Assembly (NCBI GenBank): GCA_044871085.1
Contig: JBIOZI010000251.1
Location: forward strand, 1-13,242
Length of the DNA: 13,242 nt
Direction of reading: 5' to 3'
Origin: CADEED01 sp044871085
GTDB taxonomy: Bacteria; Pseudomonadota; Gammaproteobacteria; Steroidobacterales; Steroidobacteraceae
Positions 1-6,555 of the stretch are shown in pieces. Under the pieces are notes generated by a model. The model had not been told where the DNA came from. It did not search any database and saw only the letters and a list, made by a program, of their open reading frames with translations. A program made the translations under genes and the position numbers. Position 1 is the stretch's first letter. Each line of letters starts with the position of its first letter.

Positions 1-767
1 GCACCGACCACGAGGCCCGCGACATCGTCGCGGTCGGCGAGGAAGCGGCCGGCGTCCACTGTGGTGACCTGATCTGCGCCTATGAGATTGCCCGCGTGCT
101 GAACGACATTGGCGGCTTGCAGCGCGCGCGTCAGTTCATCGACGGTGAGACCGAAACCGGAGAGCTTCTGTGCGTCGAGGTCCACCCGCACCACGCTGCG
201 CGGGCCGCCAACGGTGTAGATATTCCTCGTGCCCGGCACGCGCTTGATCTCCGCCTCGATCGAACGCGCGACCTGCGCCAGCTCATATCCGCCGCGCCCC
301 GGATCTTGCGTCCAGAGCGTCAGAGTGACGACGGGTACATCGTCGATGCCCTTTGGCTTCACCAGCGGCTGCAGGACTCCGGCGTTCGGCGGTTGCCAGT
401 CCTGGTTCGAGTAGATCGCGTTGTACAGCCGTACGATGGCTTCGTTGCGCGGTTCGCCGACCTTGAACTGAACGCTGAGCACAGCCATGCCGGGACGCGA
501 CGCGGATGCGATGTGCTCCACGCCCGCGATTTCCCCGAGCACCTTTTCCATCGGCGAGGCGACGAGATTCTCGACCTGCTCGGCCGACGCGCCGGGAAAT
601 CCCACGAAGACGTTCGCGAACGTGACGTCGATCTGCGGTTCTTCCTCGCGCGGGGTGATGAGAACCGCGAATACGCCTGCTAACAATGCTGCGACGGCCA
701 GCAGCGGAGTGAGCTGCAGCCCCAGGAAGCGGCGCGCGAGTCGCCCGCTGAATCCGAGCTCAGTCAT
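1..767 (-). CDS. RND efflux permease subunit, N-terminal part (runs off left edge)
   Basis: This is the inner-membrane, proton-driven pump subunit of a tripartite RND efflux system. About 255 codons are visible and the rest lies beyond position 1. The start ATG (767-765) overlaps the stop of the upstream adaptor gene as ATGA, showing translational coupling. The N-terminus has a hydrophobic first membrane helix at about residues 18-37, followed by TPREEEPQIDV and the periplasmic porter motif FPGASAEQVENLVASPMEK. Near the edge the conserved AGNLIGADQVTTVDAGRFL and DVAGLVVG segments of the porter domain are present. The PREEEPQI signature fits the MdtB/VexF-like hydrophobic-amphiphilic branch rather than the metal (CusA) branch, although substrate cannot be read from this part. 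It is probably co-transcribed with the adaptor, the DUF2892 protein and perhaps the rhodanese upstream. Family assignment is firm; substrate is unknown. Confidence 0.92.
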   Translation of the reverse strand, partial: MTELGFSGRLARRFLGLQLTPLLAVAALLAGVFAVLITPREEEPQIDVTFANVFVGFPGASAEQVENLVASPMEKVLGEIAGVEHIASASRPGMAVLSVQFKVGEPRNEAIVRLYNAIYSNQDWQPPNAGVLQPLVKPKGIDDVPVVTLTLWTQDPGRGGYELAQVARSIEAEIKRVPGTRNIYTVGGPRSVVRVDLDAQKLSGFGLTVDELTRALQAANVVQHAGNLIGADQVTTVDAGRFLADRDDVAGLVVG

Positions 768-1810
768 AAACGCTTCATCGCGGCAATGGGATCCGTGGCG
801 ATGCGCTCCTTGGCAGAGAGCCCAGCCAACACCTCCACCTTGCCGTCGACGCGATGACCGGGGCGAATCTGCCGCAGCGAGGTGCGGCCAGCCGCGTCGA
901 TCACATACACGGCGGTGACGTCGCCACGATCCACGACCGCCGCGGCCGGTACCATCAGCCGCTCGCCTTCGCCGGTGACGAACGCCACTTTGACGAACAT
1001 CCCCGGATAGAGGTCGGTCGCGTTTTCCGGCAGCTCGAGTCGCGCGCGAAAAGTGTTCGACGTGCCCGCGGCTTCGGGAAACACCGTGAGCTTGGTGGCT
1101 TCGATGCGCCGGCCGTCGACATAAACCGCAGCCCTTCGAATGCGCCGCACCTGTCCGACGATCGACTGCGGCACGTCGACGGTGACGCGCAGGAACTGAA
1201 GCGAGAGCCCACTCATCAACAGCGTGCCGGGCGCAACCGTCTCACCCACCTGCACGTTGCGCTTGGTTACGATGCCAGCATATGGCGCGCGAACTTCGGT
1301 GTAGCTCAAGCCTTCCTGGGCGCTTTGCAATGCCGCGCTCGCGGCTGCAAGCTGCGCCTTGGTCGTATCGCGGTTTGCGGAAGCTTCATCGAGCGCGGCT
1401 TTGGCCACCAGCTTTTGTTGGTACATGAGGACGACGCGTTCATACCGCTGCCGCGCTTCGGTCTCGCGAGCAGTGGCTGCGCGCAGGTTCGCTTGAGCCT
1501 GGAGCAGTCCCGCGCGTTGTTCGGTCGCCCGGATGCGCATGATGACCGCGCCCGCGGGAACGAAATCATTCACGTCATAGAGAATCTCGGTGACCCGGCC
1601 CGAAGTCTGCGCTGCAACCGTGCCCTGATTGACGGCCTCGATCTTGCCGTCGAGCTGGCGCTCGAGCGGCGCGTGCTCCAGCTCGAGGACAATGGAGTCG
1701 AGCGGAGCCAGTGCCGCCGGCGGCGCGCCAGTTGGCGACTTGCCGCAGGCTAACAACGTCGCCGCCGCGACCGCGACTGCAAGCCGCCCGATGTGCGTCG
1801 CGCCGCGCAT
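764..1810 (-). CDS. RND efflux periplasmic adaptor (HlyD/MFP family), lipoprotein
   Basis: This 348-residue membrane-fusion protein would bridge the RND permease to an outer-membrane channel. The N-terminus is a lipoprotein signal with lipobox LLAC, so Cys22 would be lipidated and the protein anchored to the inner membrane from the periplasmic side. A first half-lipoyl segment lies near residues 62-95 (VAAQTSGRVTEILYDVNDFV). An alpha-helical hairpin rich in Ala, Gln and Glu spans about 96-168. The second lipoyl half is at about 170-195 (TEVRAPYAGIVTKRNVQVGE), followed by beta-barrel and membrane-proximal domains (YPGMFVKVAF near 268-277). The length is typical. Its stop overlaps the permease start by 4 bases, and its own start lies 1 base after the DUF2892 stop, so the three genes form a tight cassette. 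No outer-membrane partner gene is visible here. Confidence 0.93.
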   Translation of the reverse strand: MRGATHIGRLAVAVAAATLLACGKSPTGAPPAALAPLDSIVLELEHAPLERQLDGKIEAVNQGTVAAQTSGRVTEILYDVNDFVPAGAVIMRIRATEQRAGLLQAQANLRAATARETEARQRYERVVLMYQQKLVAKAALDEASANRDTTKAQLAAASAALQSAQEGLSYTEVRAPYAGIVTKRNVQVGETVAPGTLLMSGLSLQFLRVTVDVPQSIVGQVRRIRRAAVYVDGRRIEATKLTVFPEAAGTSNTFRARLELPENATDLYPGMFVKVAFVTGEGERLMVPAAAVVDRGDVTAVYVIDAAGRTSLRQIRPGHRVDGKVEVLAGLSAKERIATDPIAAMKRL

Positions 1811-1811
1811 T

Positions 1812-2015
1812 TCAGTTGAACGCCACGCCAGGTTGGACGCCGACTTTCTTCAGGATCAGGGCGAGCGGACAGAAGCCCGTGAATGCCGCCTGAAAGAGAT
1901 TGACGCCGACGAAGGCAGCCAGTGCCAGCCAATACGGGCTGACGAAGTAGCTGAGAGCCAGGCTCAGGATGATCATGGAGCCGGCAAAGGCGAGCACGAT
2001 TCTATCGATGGACAT
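1812..2015 (-). CDS. DUF2892 / YgaP-type small inner-membrane protein
   Basis: This 67-residue protein has two predicted membrane helices (about residues 6-22 and 27-46) followed by the family hallmark NLFQAAFTGFCPLALILKK. That motif is typical of the DUF2892 domain, which in E. coli YgaP is fused to a rhodanese domain. Here the rhodanese is a separate gene just upstream on the same strand, so the pair looks like a split YgaP. The start at 2015 is chosen because a good AGGAG ribosome site lies about 6 bases upstream; the longer frame back to 2081 adds a polar, unlikely leader. The stop is 1 base from the adaptor start. YgaP-type domains are linked to sulfur and persulfide chemistry at the membrane, but the exact role of the isolated DUF2892 domain is not established. 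Confidence 0.85.
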   Translation of the reverse strand: MSIDRIVLAFAGSMIILSLALSYFVSPYWLALAAFVGVNLFQAAFTGFCPLALILKKVGVQPGVAFN

Positions 2016-2110
2016 GGAAACTCCTCTTCTCTGATCTGACGGACAGCGCTGATACTCGTCCCGACACTTCTGGGGGAGCATCCGTAGTGCTCGTCACAAC
2101 GAACGGGGTA

Positions 2111-2476
2111 CTACGTACTTGCAATCTTTCCGGTGGCGGGATCGAGCTGAAGAATCGGCAATCCGGCCGATTTCCATGCCCCAATGCCGCCCGTCATGTG
2201 CGCTGCCTTCGAAGCTCCTGCCGCGAGCCTGGCCTGCGCGGCCAATGCCGAACGTTTGCCGCTGCCACACTGGAATACGACCCGGCGCGGGCCATCCGGA
2301 GGAAGCGCCAGCGCGTCCAGAGTCGACAGCGGAAAGAGCAATGCACCGGCGATTCGCTGTGCGGCGTACTCATCGGGTTCGCGAACATCCACGAGCAGGA
2401 TCTGCCTGGCGTTCAGCAGGTCCGCGACTTGGTGCGGGGAGAGCTCTTCGAGCATGGTCGGACCGGGCTTGTTCAT
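2111..2476 (-). CDS. Single-domain rhodanese (sulfurtransferase)
   Basis: This cytoplasmic rhodanese-fold protein is about 121 residues long. The sequence shows the N-terminal LLVDVREPDEYAAQRIAGA segment (near residues 27-45) and the active-site loop CGSGKRS with the persulfide-carrying Cys70. It also has the C-terminal GGIGAWKSAGLP motif. Such proteins carry sulfane sulfur as a Cys-persulfide and pass it to thiols or to sulfite and cyanide acceptors. I place the start at the ATG at 2476 because TTGGAG provides a ribosome site 6-7 bases upstream; a TTG at 2488 is the alternative and would add four residues. It lies divergent from a BigR/SqrR-like repressor and upstream of the DUF2892 gene, with a 95-base gap between them that may hold an extra promoter. 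Control by the neighbouring repressor is inferred. Confidence 0.92.
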   Translation of the reverse strand: MNKPGPTMLEELSPHQVADLLNARQILLVDVREPDEYAAQRIAGALLFPLSTLDALALPPDGPRRVVFQCGSGKRSALAAQARLAAGASKAAHMTGGIGAWKSAGLPILQLDPATGKIAST

Positions 2477-2488
2477 CAAAGACTCCAA

Positions 2489-2580
2489 TTCACTAACGAG
2501 TTGAAGTCAGTATATTAGGAGTTGCTAATTAAGCAAGTACTCAATTAACATAGCCGGCACTAATATATATGGGAGGGTGG
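2489..2580. promoter_or_regulatory. Divergent promoter/operator region between rhodanese and ArsR-type repressor
   Basis: This is a 92-base AT-rich island in otherwise GC-rich DNA. It contains a 5-5-5 palindrome, TTGCT-AATTA-AGCAA (2522-2536). It also has an 8-bp inverted repeat, TATATTAG (2511-2518) with CTAATATA (2560-2567), whose arms lie near the two gene starts. Such elements are where an ArsR-family dimer would be expected to bind and silence both genes. The repressor side ends with GGGAGG (2571-2576) as ribosome site. The operator role is inference from position and symmetry. Confidence 0.55.
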
Positions 2581-2916
2581 ATGGCTTCACGTCACGTTGT
2601 GTCGGGTCGGGCAGGGCAAAAGCCGGCGCGCGCCATCAAGCCACACGCCGACAAGGCGGCGGCGCTTCTCAAGGCGCTGGCAAATGAACAGCGCTTGATG
2701 GTGCTTTGCAATCTGCTCGAGGGACCGCTATCCGTCGGCGAACTAAACGAACGAGTGACGCTCAGTCAGTCGGCACTTTCGCAGCATCTCGGTGTGCTGC
2801 GTGACGCAAACATCGTCACGACGACACGCGAAGCGCAGAGCATTCGGTACGCGTTATCGTCGGGCGCCGTGAGCCGAATCATCGAGATCCTGTACAAGGA
2901 ATTTTGCGAAACTTGA
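2581..2916 (+). CDS. ArsR-family repressor, BigR/SqrR-like persulfide sensor
   Basis: This is a 111-residue winged-helix regulator of the ArsR family. The fold is recognisable from LLKALANEQRLMVLCNLL (helices 1-3), the recognition region LSQSALSQHLGVLRDANIV and the wing TTTREAQSIRYAL. It lacks the CxC metal site of ArsR/SmtB proteins. It does have one Cys in the VLCNLL helix (Cys43) and one near the C-terminus in KEFCET (Cys109), 66 residues apart. This is the same placement as the redox pair in BigR and SqrR, which form a polysulfide bridge with reactive sulfur and release DNA. The start at 2581 is chosen because GGGAGG lies just upstream; an ATG at 2569 would add four residues. The divergent rhodanese supports a role in sulfide or persulfide detoxification. 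Family is firm; the inducer is inferred. Confidence 0.9.
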   Translation: MASRHVVSGRAGQKPARAIKPHADKAAALLKALANEQRLMVLCNLLEGPLSVGELNERVTLSQSALSQHLGVLRDANIVTTTREAQSIRYALSSGAVSRIIEILYKEFCET

Positions 2917-2944
2917 GTCGATTGGCTTACTCCGTCATGTCCCC

Positions 2945-4546
2945 ATGATTCACTCACCCGCTCGCCGCCAGTTAACGCTCGCCGTAGTGTTCCTGGCGAC
3001 ATATCTGTCGCTCGAGTGGTTGTGCTATGCGCGTCCGGCGCTGGCCCCCGCAATTACCCCGTGGCATCCGCAGGCCGGCTTGATGATCGCGTTTCTGATG
3101 CTCGTGGGGCCCAGGTGGTGGTTGGCGACTGGGCTCGCGGCATTTCTCGCCGCGTGCTTCATACGCGACACGCAGCTCTCGGCCGTTGTGCTGATTGCCG
3201 CCAGCGCGTGGATTGCACTCGCTGGCGTGTTGACCGCGCGCAGTCTGCGGCTCGTACTCGCGGACCTGCACATGTCTTCGACTCCTGAGGCCGCGAAGTT
3301 TGCTGGCATCGCTGCGTGCGCGGCCCTCGGCACGGCGGTCGGGGTCATCGGCGTGTCTATTGCAACCGGTGCCGTTTCGGCTGCCGATTTCTTGCGCGGC
3401 GTGGCCCGATACGGGCTCGCGGATCTCAACGGGATGCTTATGGTGATTCCGCTGCTACTCGAGTGGGATCGCCGTTCCGGTCTGAAACTCGTCGTACAAC
3501 GGCGCGCCATCGAGCTATTGGCGCAATTCTTACTCGTGCTCGTCATCCTCGGGCTGATTTTCGCGCTCCCGGACTCCGAACAACTTCGCTTTCTCTATCT
3601 ACTATTCGTGCCAGTCATCTGGGTTGCGCTGCGCTGGGACTGGAGAGGCGCGTTGGCGGCGGTCTTGGTCATTCAATCAGCACTCATTTTCGCCGCTGAG
3701 GCGGACTTGCATACGCCGCGCTTCGTTGACACGCAGGTTCTCATGCTCACGCTTACGCTAACGGCGCTGTTGTTGGGCTCGGTAGTGGCTGAACGCCGCA
3801 GGGTAGAGGCCCGCTTGCGCGAGCGCGACGCCGAGTTGTCGCGCGCGATGCGCTTTGCCGTGGCGGGCGAGCTGGCCTCAGCCACCGCGCACGAGCTCAA
3901 CCAGCCGATGACCGCGCTCGTTTCCTACTTGAATGCCGCCGAAATTCTTGCTCAGTCCCCGGGCCAGGTCGATGAGCGACTGAGCGGTACGGTCAGGAAA
4001 GCGGCCGCGGAAGCGCTGCGCGCGGCCGACGTGCTGCATCGTCTGCGCGACTTCTACATCGGAGGGCGCTCGCAGCGCGAATCGGTGGACGTCGCCAAGC
4101 TGTGTGCTACCGTCGCCGCCAGCTTCATCGATCGGCTGGCGCGCGCGAAGATCGTTCTGGATGTGATTCCAGACCCAGCTCTCGCGCTCATCGAGGCTGA
4201 TGAGACACAGATGCACATCGTGCTCCACAATCTCGTGGCAAATGCAATCGACGCAGTAGAAACAGTGAATGCGGCGCAGAAGCGAATTGAAATCCAGTGG
4301 CGGGGCGAGGGTCGCGATGTGGCGATTGCGGTGCACGACTCCGGGCCCGGCATCGATCCAGCCACGACAGACCAGGTATTCGAACCGTTCGTCTCGCAGA
4401 AGCCCGAGGGCATGGGACTAGGACTGGCGATCACGCGGTCTCTGGTTCGCGCGCATGGCGGTGACGTCTCCGCCGGGGCGAGCGAGCGCCTGGGCGGCGC
4501 GCGCATCACCGTGCGTTTGCCGCTCGCACCAGAGCTATCTCCATGA
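2945..4546 (+). CDS. Membrane sensor histidine kinase, MASE1-like sensor plus FixL-type kinase core
   Basis: This 533-residue protein has an N-terminal half (about 10-282) rich in membrane helices and containing ITPWHPQAGL, which fits a MASE1-type integral sensor. A short coiled linker (about 284-303) leads to a HisKA dimerisation domain with phospho-acceptor His316 in AHELNQPMTALVSYL, the FixL/DctB type of H box. The ATPase domain has the N box HNLVANAIDA (428-437), G1 DSGPGI (465-470) and G2 GMGLGLAI (489-496). All catalytic motifs look intact. It overlaps the response-regulator gene by 4 bases, so the two are a cognate pair. The MASE1 ligand is not known in general and cannot be read here. 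There is no strong ribosome site before the chosen ATG, so the exact start is less certain than the family. Confidence 0.92.
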   Translation: MIHSPARRQLTLAVVFLATYLSLEWLCYARPALAPAITPWHPQAGLMIAFLMLVGPRWWLATGLAAFLAACFIRDTQLSAVVLIAASAWIALAGVLTARSLRLVLADLHMSSTPEAAKFAGIAACAALGTAVGVIGVSIATGAVSAADFLRGVARYGLADLNGMLMVIPLLLEWDRRSGLKLVVQRRAIELLAQFLLVLVILGLIFALPDSEQLRFLYLLFVPVIWVALRWDWRGALAAVLVIQSALIFAAEADLHTPRFVDTQVLMLTLTLTALLLGSVVAERRRVEARLRERDAELSRAMRFAVAGELASATAHELNQPMTALVSYLNAAEILAQSPGQVDERLSGTVRKAAAEALRAADVLHRLRDFYIGGRSQRESVDVAKLCATVAASFIDRLARAKIVLDVIPDPALALIEADETQMHIVLHNLVANAIDAVETVNAAQKRIEIQWRGEGRDVAIAVHDSGPGIDPATTDQVFEPFVSQKPEGMGLGLAITRSLVRAHGGDVSAGASERLGGARITVRLPLAPELSP

Positions 4547-5160
4547 CCGACGCGGCGAATCCGACTGTGTTCGTGGTCGACGATGATGCGGCGGTGCGCG
4601 ACGCGCTCAGTTTGCTGATTTCGCTCAAAGGAATGCGGGCCGCGGTGTTCGCGTCGGGGGCGGATTTCCTGGCCGTCTACGATCCTGAGTGGCGCGGCTG
4701 TCTGCTCACCGATTTCAAGATGCCGGAGATGAATGGTCTCGAGCTGCAGGCCGAACTCAAAAAGCGCGGCGTCACGATGCCGGTGGTGATGCTCTCGGCC
4801 CATGGCGATGTCGCCACTACGCGCACGGCGCTCAAGAACGGCGCGGTCGATTTTCTCGAGAAACCGGTTGATGACGCGGTGCTCGTCGACGTGCTCAACA
4901 ACGCGATCCGTGTGGACGCCGAGCAACGCACGCAAAGCGCGCAGCGAATGCGCGTCGAGTCTTTGCTTGAGCGTCTCACATCGCGGGAACGCGCCGTGCT
5001 GGAGTTGCTCGCGGAAGGACTCAGTCATCGCGACATTGGCTCGCGCCTCGAAATCAGTGCTCGCACCGTCGAGGTCTACAAGGCGCGCATGATGGAGAAA
5101 CTGCAGTGCCGCTCGCTTGCTGATGTGCTCAAGATCGGAATGGAAGCGCGCGGACGCTGA
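4543..5160 (+). CDS. FixJ/NarL-type response regulator (REC + LuxR helix-turn-helix)
   Basis: This 205-residue transcription factor should be phosphorylated by the kinase encoded just upstream. The receiver domain has the acidic triad VVDDD (11-15), phospho-acceptor Asp57 in LLTDFKMPEMNG, a Ser at the switch position (Ser85, VVMLSAHGDV) and Lys107 in FLEKPVDD. After a linker, the LuxR-type DNA-binding domain covers about 144-200 (LTSRERAVLELLAEGLSHRD, then ISARTVEVYKARMMEKL). Length and layout match FixJ and TodT/StyR-like regulators. The ATG overlaps the kinase stop (ATGA at 4543-4546). Its natural targets are unknown, but the repeated boxes in the next intergenic region, ahead of the phosphate operon, are obvious candidates. 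The pairing is firm; the regulon is inferred. Confidence 0.94.
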   Translation: MTDAANPTVFVVDDDAAVRDALSLLISLKGMRAAVFASGADFLAVYDPEWRGCLLTDFKMPEMNGLELQAELKKRGVTMPVVMLSAHGDVATTRTALKNGAVDFLEKPVDDAVLVDVLNNAIRVDAEQRTQSAQRMRVESLLERLTSRERAVLELLAEGLSHRDIGSRLEISARTVEVYKARMMEKLQCRSLADVLKIGMEARGR

Positions 5161-5245
5161 ATTCGGCAGCCCGGAAACGCGTTTCGAAAAATATTTTTTC
5201 GGCTGTATCGCGATCGGCGGCGTCAACCGCCGTCCAAGACGAAAT

Positions 5246-5266
5246 CACGTACGGGCTTGCCCGTAC
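5246..5266. repeat. Regulator box copy 1: perfect palindrome GTACGGGC-TT-GCCCGTAC
   Basis: A perfect inverted repeat with 8-bp arms and a 2-bp centre occupies 5249-5266, preceded by CAC. The same 21-base layout recurs 75 bp downstream, matching at 17 of 21 positions. Symmetry, repetition and position upstream of the porin-pst operon suggest a dimeric transcription factor site. The adjacent LuxR-domain response regulator is the natural candidate. Binding is inferred. Confidence 0.55.
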
Positions 5267-5320
5267 ACGAATGGCCACGCCCACCGCAGATTTGACGAGC
5301 GCAAGCGCTGGCCGGTGATG

Positions 5321-5341
5321 CACGTACGGGTAAGCCCTTAT
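5321..5341. repeat. Regulator box copy 2: CACGTACGGG-TAA-GCCC
   Basis: This is a second copy of the box at 5246-5266, in the same orientation. It keeps CACGTACGGG, GCCC and the following TA, but loses the perfect outer arm, so it looks like a weaker site. The 75-bp centre-to-centre distance is close to seven helical turns, which would put both sites on the same face of the DNA. Confidence 0.5.
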
Positions 5342-5462
5342 CTATCCCCGCTTGCCACTGCCGGGTAGTTAGATGGCAAGGCGCTCTGAAACACAACTGT
5401 CACACGCCGCACATGTAATCCCGCCCCGCGAGGCTGCCCTCCCGGTGGCCGGAGTTGCATGA

Positions 5463-6530
5463 ATGCGAAAAGTTTTCTCGAAGGGGGCCGTGGCCCTGGC
5501 AGTGTGTGCAGCGCTCGCTGGAGCGAGCAGCGCGTGGGCGGATGAGTCCACGACGGTCGGCGGAAAGATGTTCGTCGATGTCACGAGCTACGACCTGCAG
5601 AACGACGGCACGGATTCGGCCGCGAACGGATTCGGGATAGACGTCAAACGCTTCTATCTCGGGGTCACGCACAACTTCGATGATGTGTGGTCCGCCAACA
5701 TCACCAGCGACTTCAACTATGTCGCCAACGACGGCGAGACGCAGATCTACGTCAAGAAGGCCTACGTTCAAGCGAAGCTCTCAGACGCCTTCATCGCGCG
5801 CGCCGGCTCCGCTGATCTCCCCTGGGTGCCCTTCGTTGAGGATCTCTACGGCTATCGGTTCGTCGAAAACGTGATCATCGATCGCCTGAAGTTCGGCACG
5901 TCCGCTGACTGGGGCTTGCATGCGGGCGGCAAGATGGCCGAGGGTCGTTTCAACTACGCCGCCTCCGTGATCAACGGCGCCGGCTACAAGAATCCCACCC
6001 GCTCGAACAGTGTCGACTTCGAAGCGCGCGTTGGTTTCCAGCCGGTCAAGGGCTTCACAGTCGCGCTCGGCGGTTACAGTGGCAAGCTCGGCAAGGACAT
6101 CGAGGGCTCGGCGACGCCACCGCAGCACACCGCGGAGCGCATAGACGCGCTCGTTGCCTATGTCAGCGGTCCGCTGCGGGCCGGTGGCGAGTACTTTCAG
6201 GCCAAGGACTGGAACCAGGTGACCACCGTCGCGAGCGACAAGGCGGATGGCTTTTCGGTATGGGGTTCGTACGACTTCGCGCCGAAGTGGGGTGCATTCG
6301 CGCGCTATGACAACGCGAACACGAGCAAGGACCTGAACTCCGACCTCGAAGACGAGTATTTCAACGCCGGCATCGTGAGCCACCCGCGCAAGAACATCGA
6401 TGTCGCCTTCGTCTACAAGCACGAGAAGGTGGACGGCGGCGGCCTGGTCAACACCAGCAACGGCAACATCGGCGGCCTGAATGAAGGCAAGTACGATGAA
6501 GTCGGTGTGTGGGCGCAGGTCGCGTTCTAA
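5463..6530 (+). CDS. Outer-membrane porin, probable phosphate-related (OprO/OprP-like)
   Basis: This 355-residue beta-barrel protein has a Sec signal peptide (MRKVFSKGAVALAVCAALAG...) with likely cleavage after AWA (residue 26). The mature chain is made of alternating aromatic/polar strands such as RFYLGVTHNF, WGLHAGGKM and WGAFARYDNAN, and ends in VWAQVAF with the C-terminal Phe typical of porins. GGAG (5451-5454) lies 8 bases before the ATG. It sits first in the pst gene order, 25 bases before pstS, so it probably carries phosphate or related anions across the outer membrane under low-phosphate conditions. The overall look resembles the phosphate-selective porin O/P family. Ion selectivity is inferred from context, because I cannot verify an arginine/lysine ladder by eye. 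A general-purpose porin is the alternative. Confidence 0.82.
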   Translation: MRKVFSKGAVALAVCAALAGASSAWADESTTVGGKMFVDVTSYDLQNDGTDSAANGFGIDVKRFYLGVTHNFDDVWSANITSDFNYVANDGETQIYVKKAYVQAKLSDAFIARAGSADLPWVPFVEDLYGYRFVENVIIDRLKFGTSADWGLHAGGKMAEGRFNYAASVINGAGYKNPTRSNSVDFEARVGFQPVKGFTVALGGYSGKLGKDIEGSATPPQHTAERIDALVAYVSGPLRAGGEYFQAKDWNQVTTVASDKADGFSVWGSYDFAPKWGAFARYDNANTSKDLNSDLEDEYFNAGIVSHPRKNIDVAFVYKHEKVDGGGLVNTSNGNIGGLNEGKYDEVGVWAQVAF

Positions 6531-6555
6531 CTAATCAAATCCGGAGGTATCGATC

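Larger units (their letters stand above)
5161..5462. promoter_or_regulatory. Intergenic region with putative pst-operon promoter and regulator boxes
   Basis: This 302-base gap lies between the response regulator and the porin gene. It begins with a 12-bp palindrome, GAAACGCGTTTC (5174-5185), followed by an A/T run (5186-5200), and then a CGGCGG/CCGCCG hairpin (5215-5232) with a 6-base loop. These may end the two-component transcript but do not form a textbook terminator. Two CACGTACGGG boxes (listed separately) and a 7-bp inverted repeat CTTGCCA/TGGCAAG (5351-5357, 5374-5380) follow. CTGTCAC at 5397-5403 matches one half of a PhoB box, but no good second half follows it. I see no coding potential. 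No promoter hexamers are clear enough to assign. Confidence 0.5.

Noticed and set aside
854..1753. Plus-strand open frame (299 codons) opposite the HlyD adaptor
   Set aside because: No domain is recognisable, and it is antisense to a gene with clear lipobox and lipoyl motifs.
4054..5226. Long minus-strand open frame (390 codons) opposite the kinase and regulator
   Set aside because: It is an antisense shadow in GC-rich DNA, with no recognisable domain, opposite two well-supported genes.
5397..5418. PhoB (Pho) box ahead of the porin gene
   Set aside because: Only the first half (CTGTCAC) matches; the second direct repeat expected 11 bases later is poor, so I do not call it.
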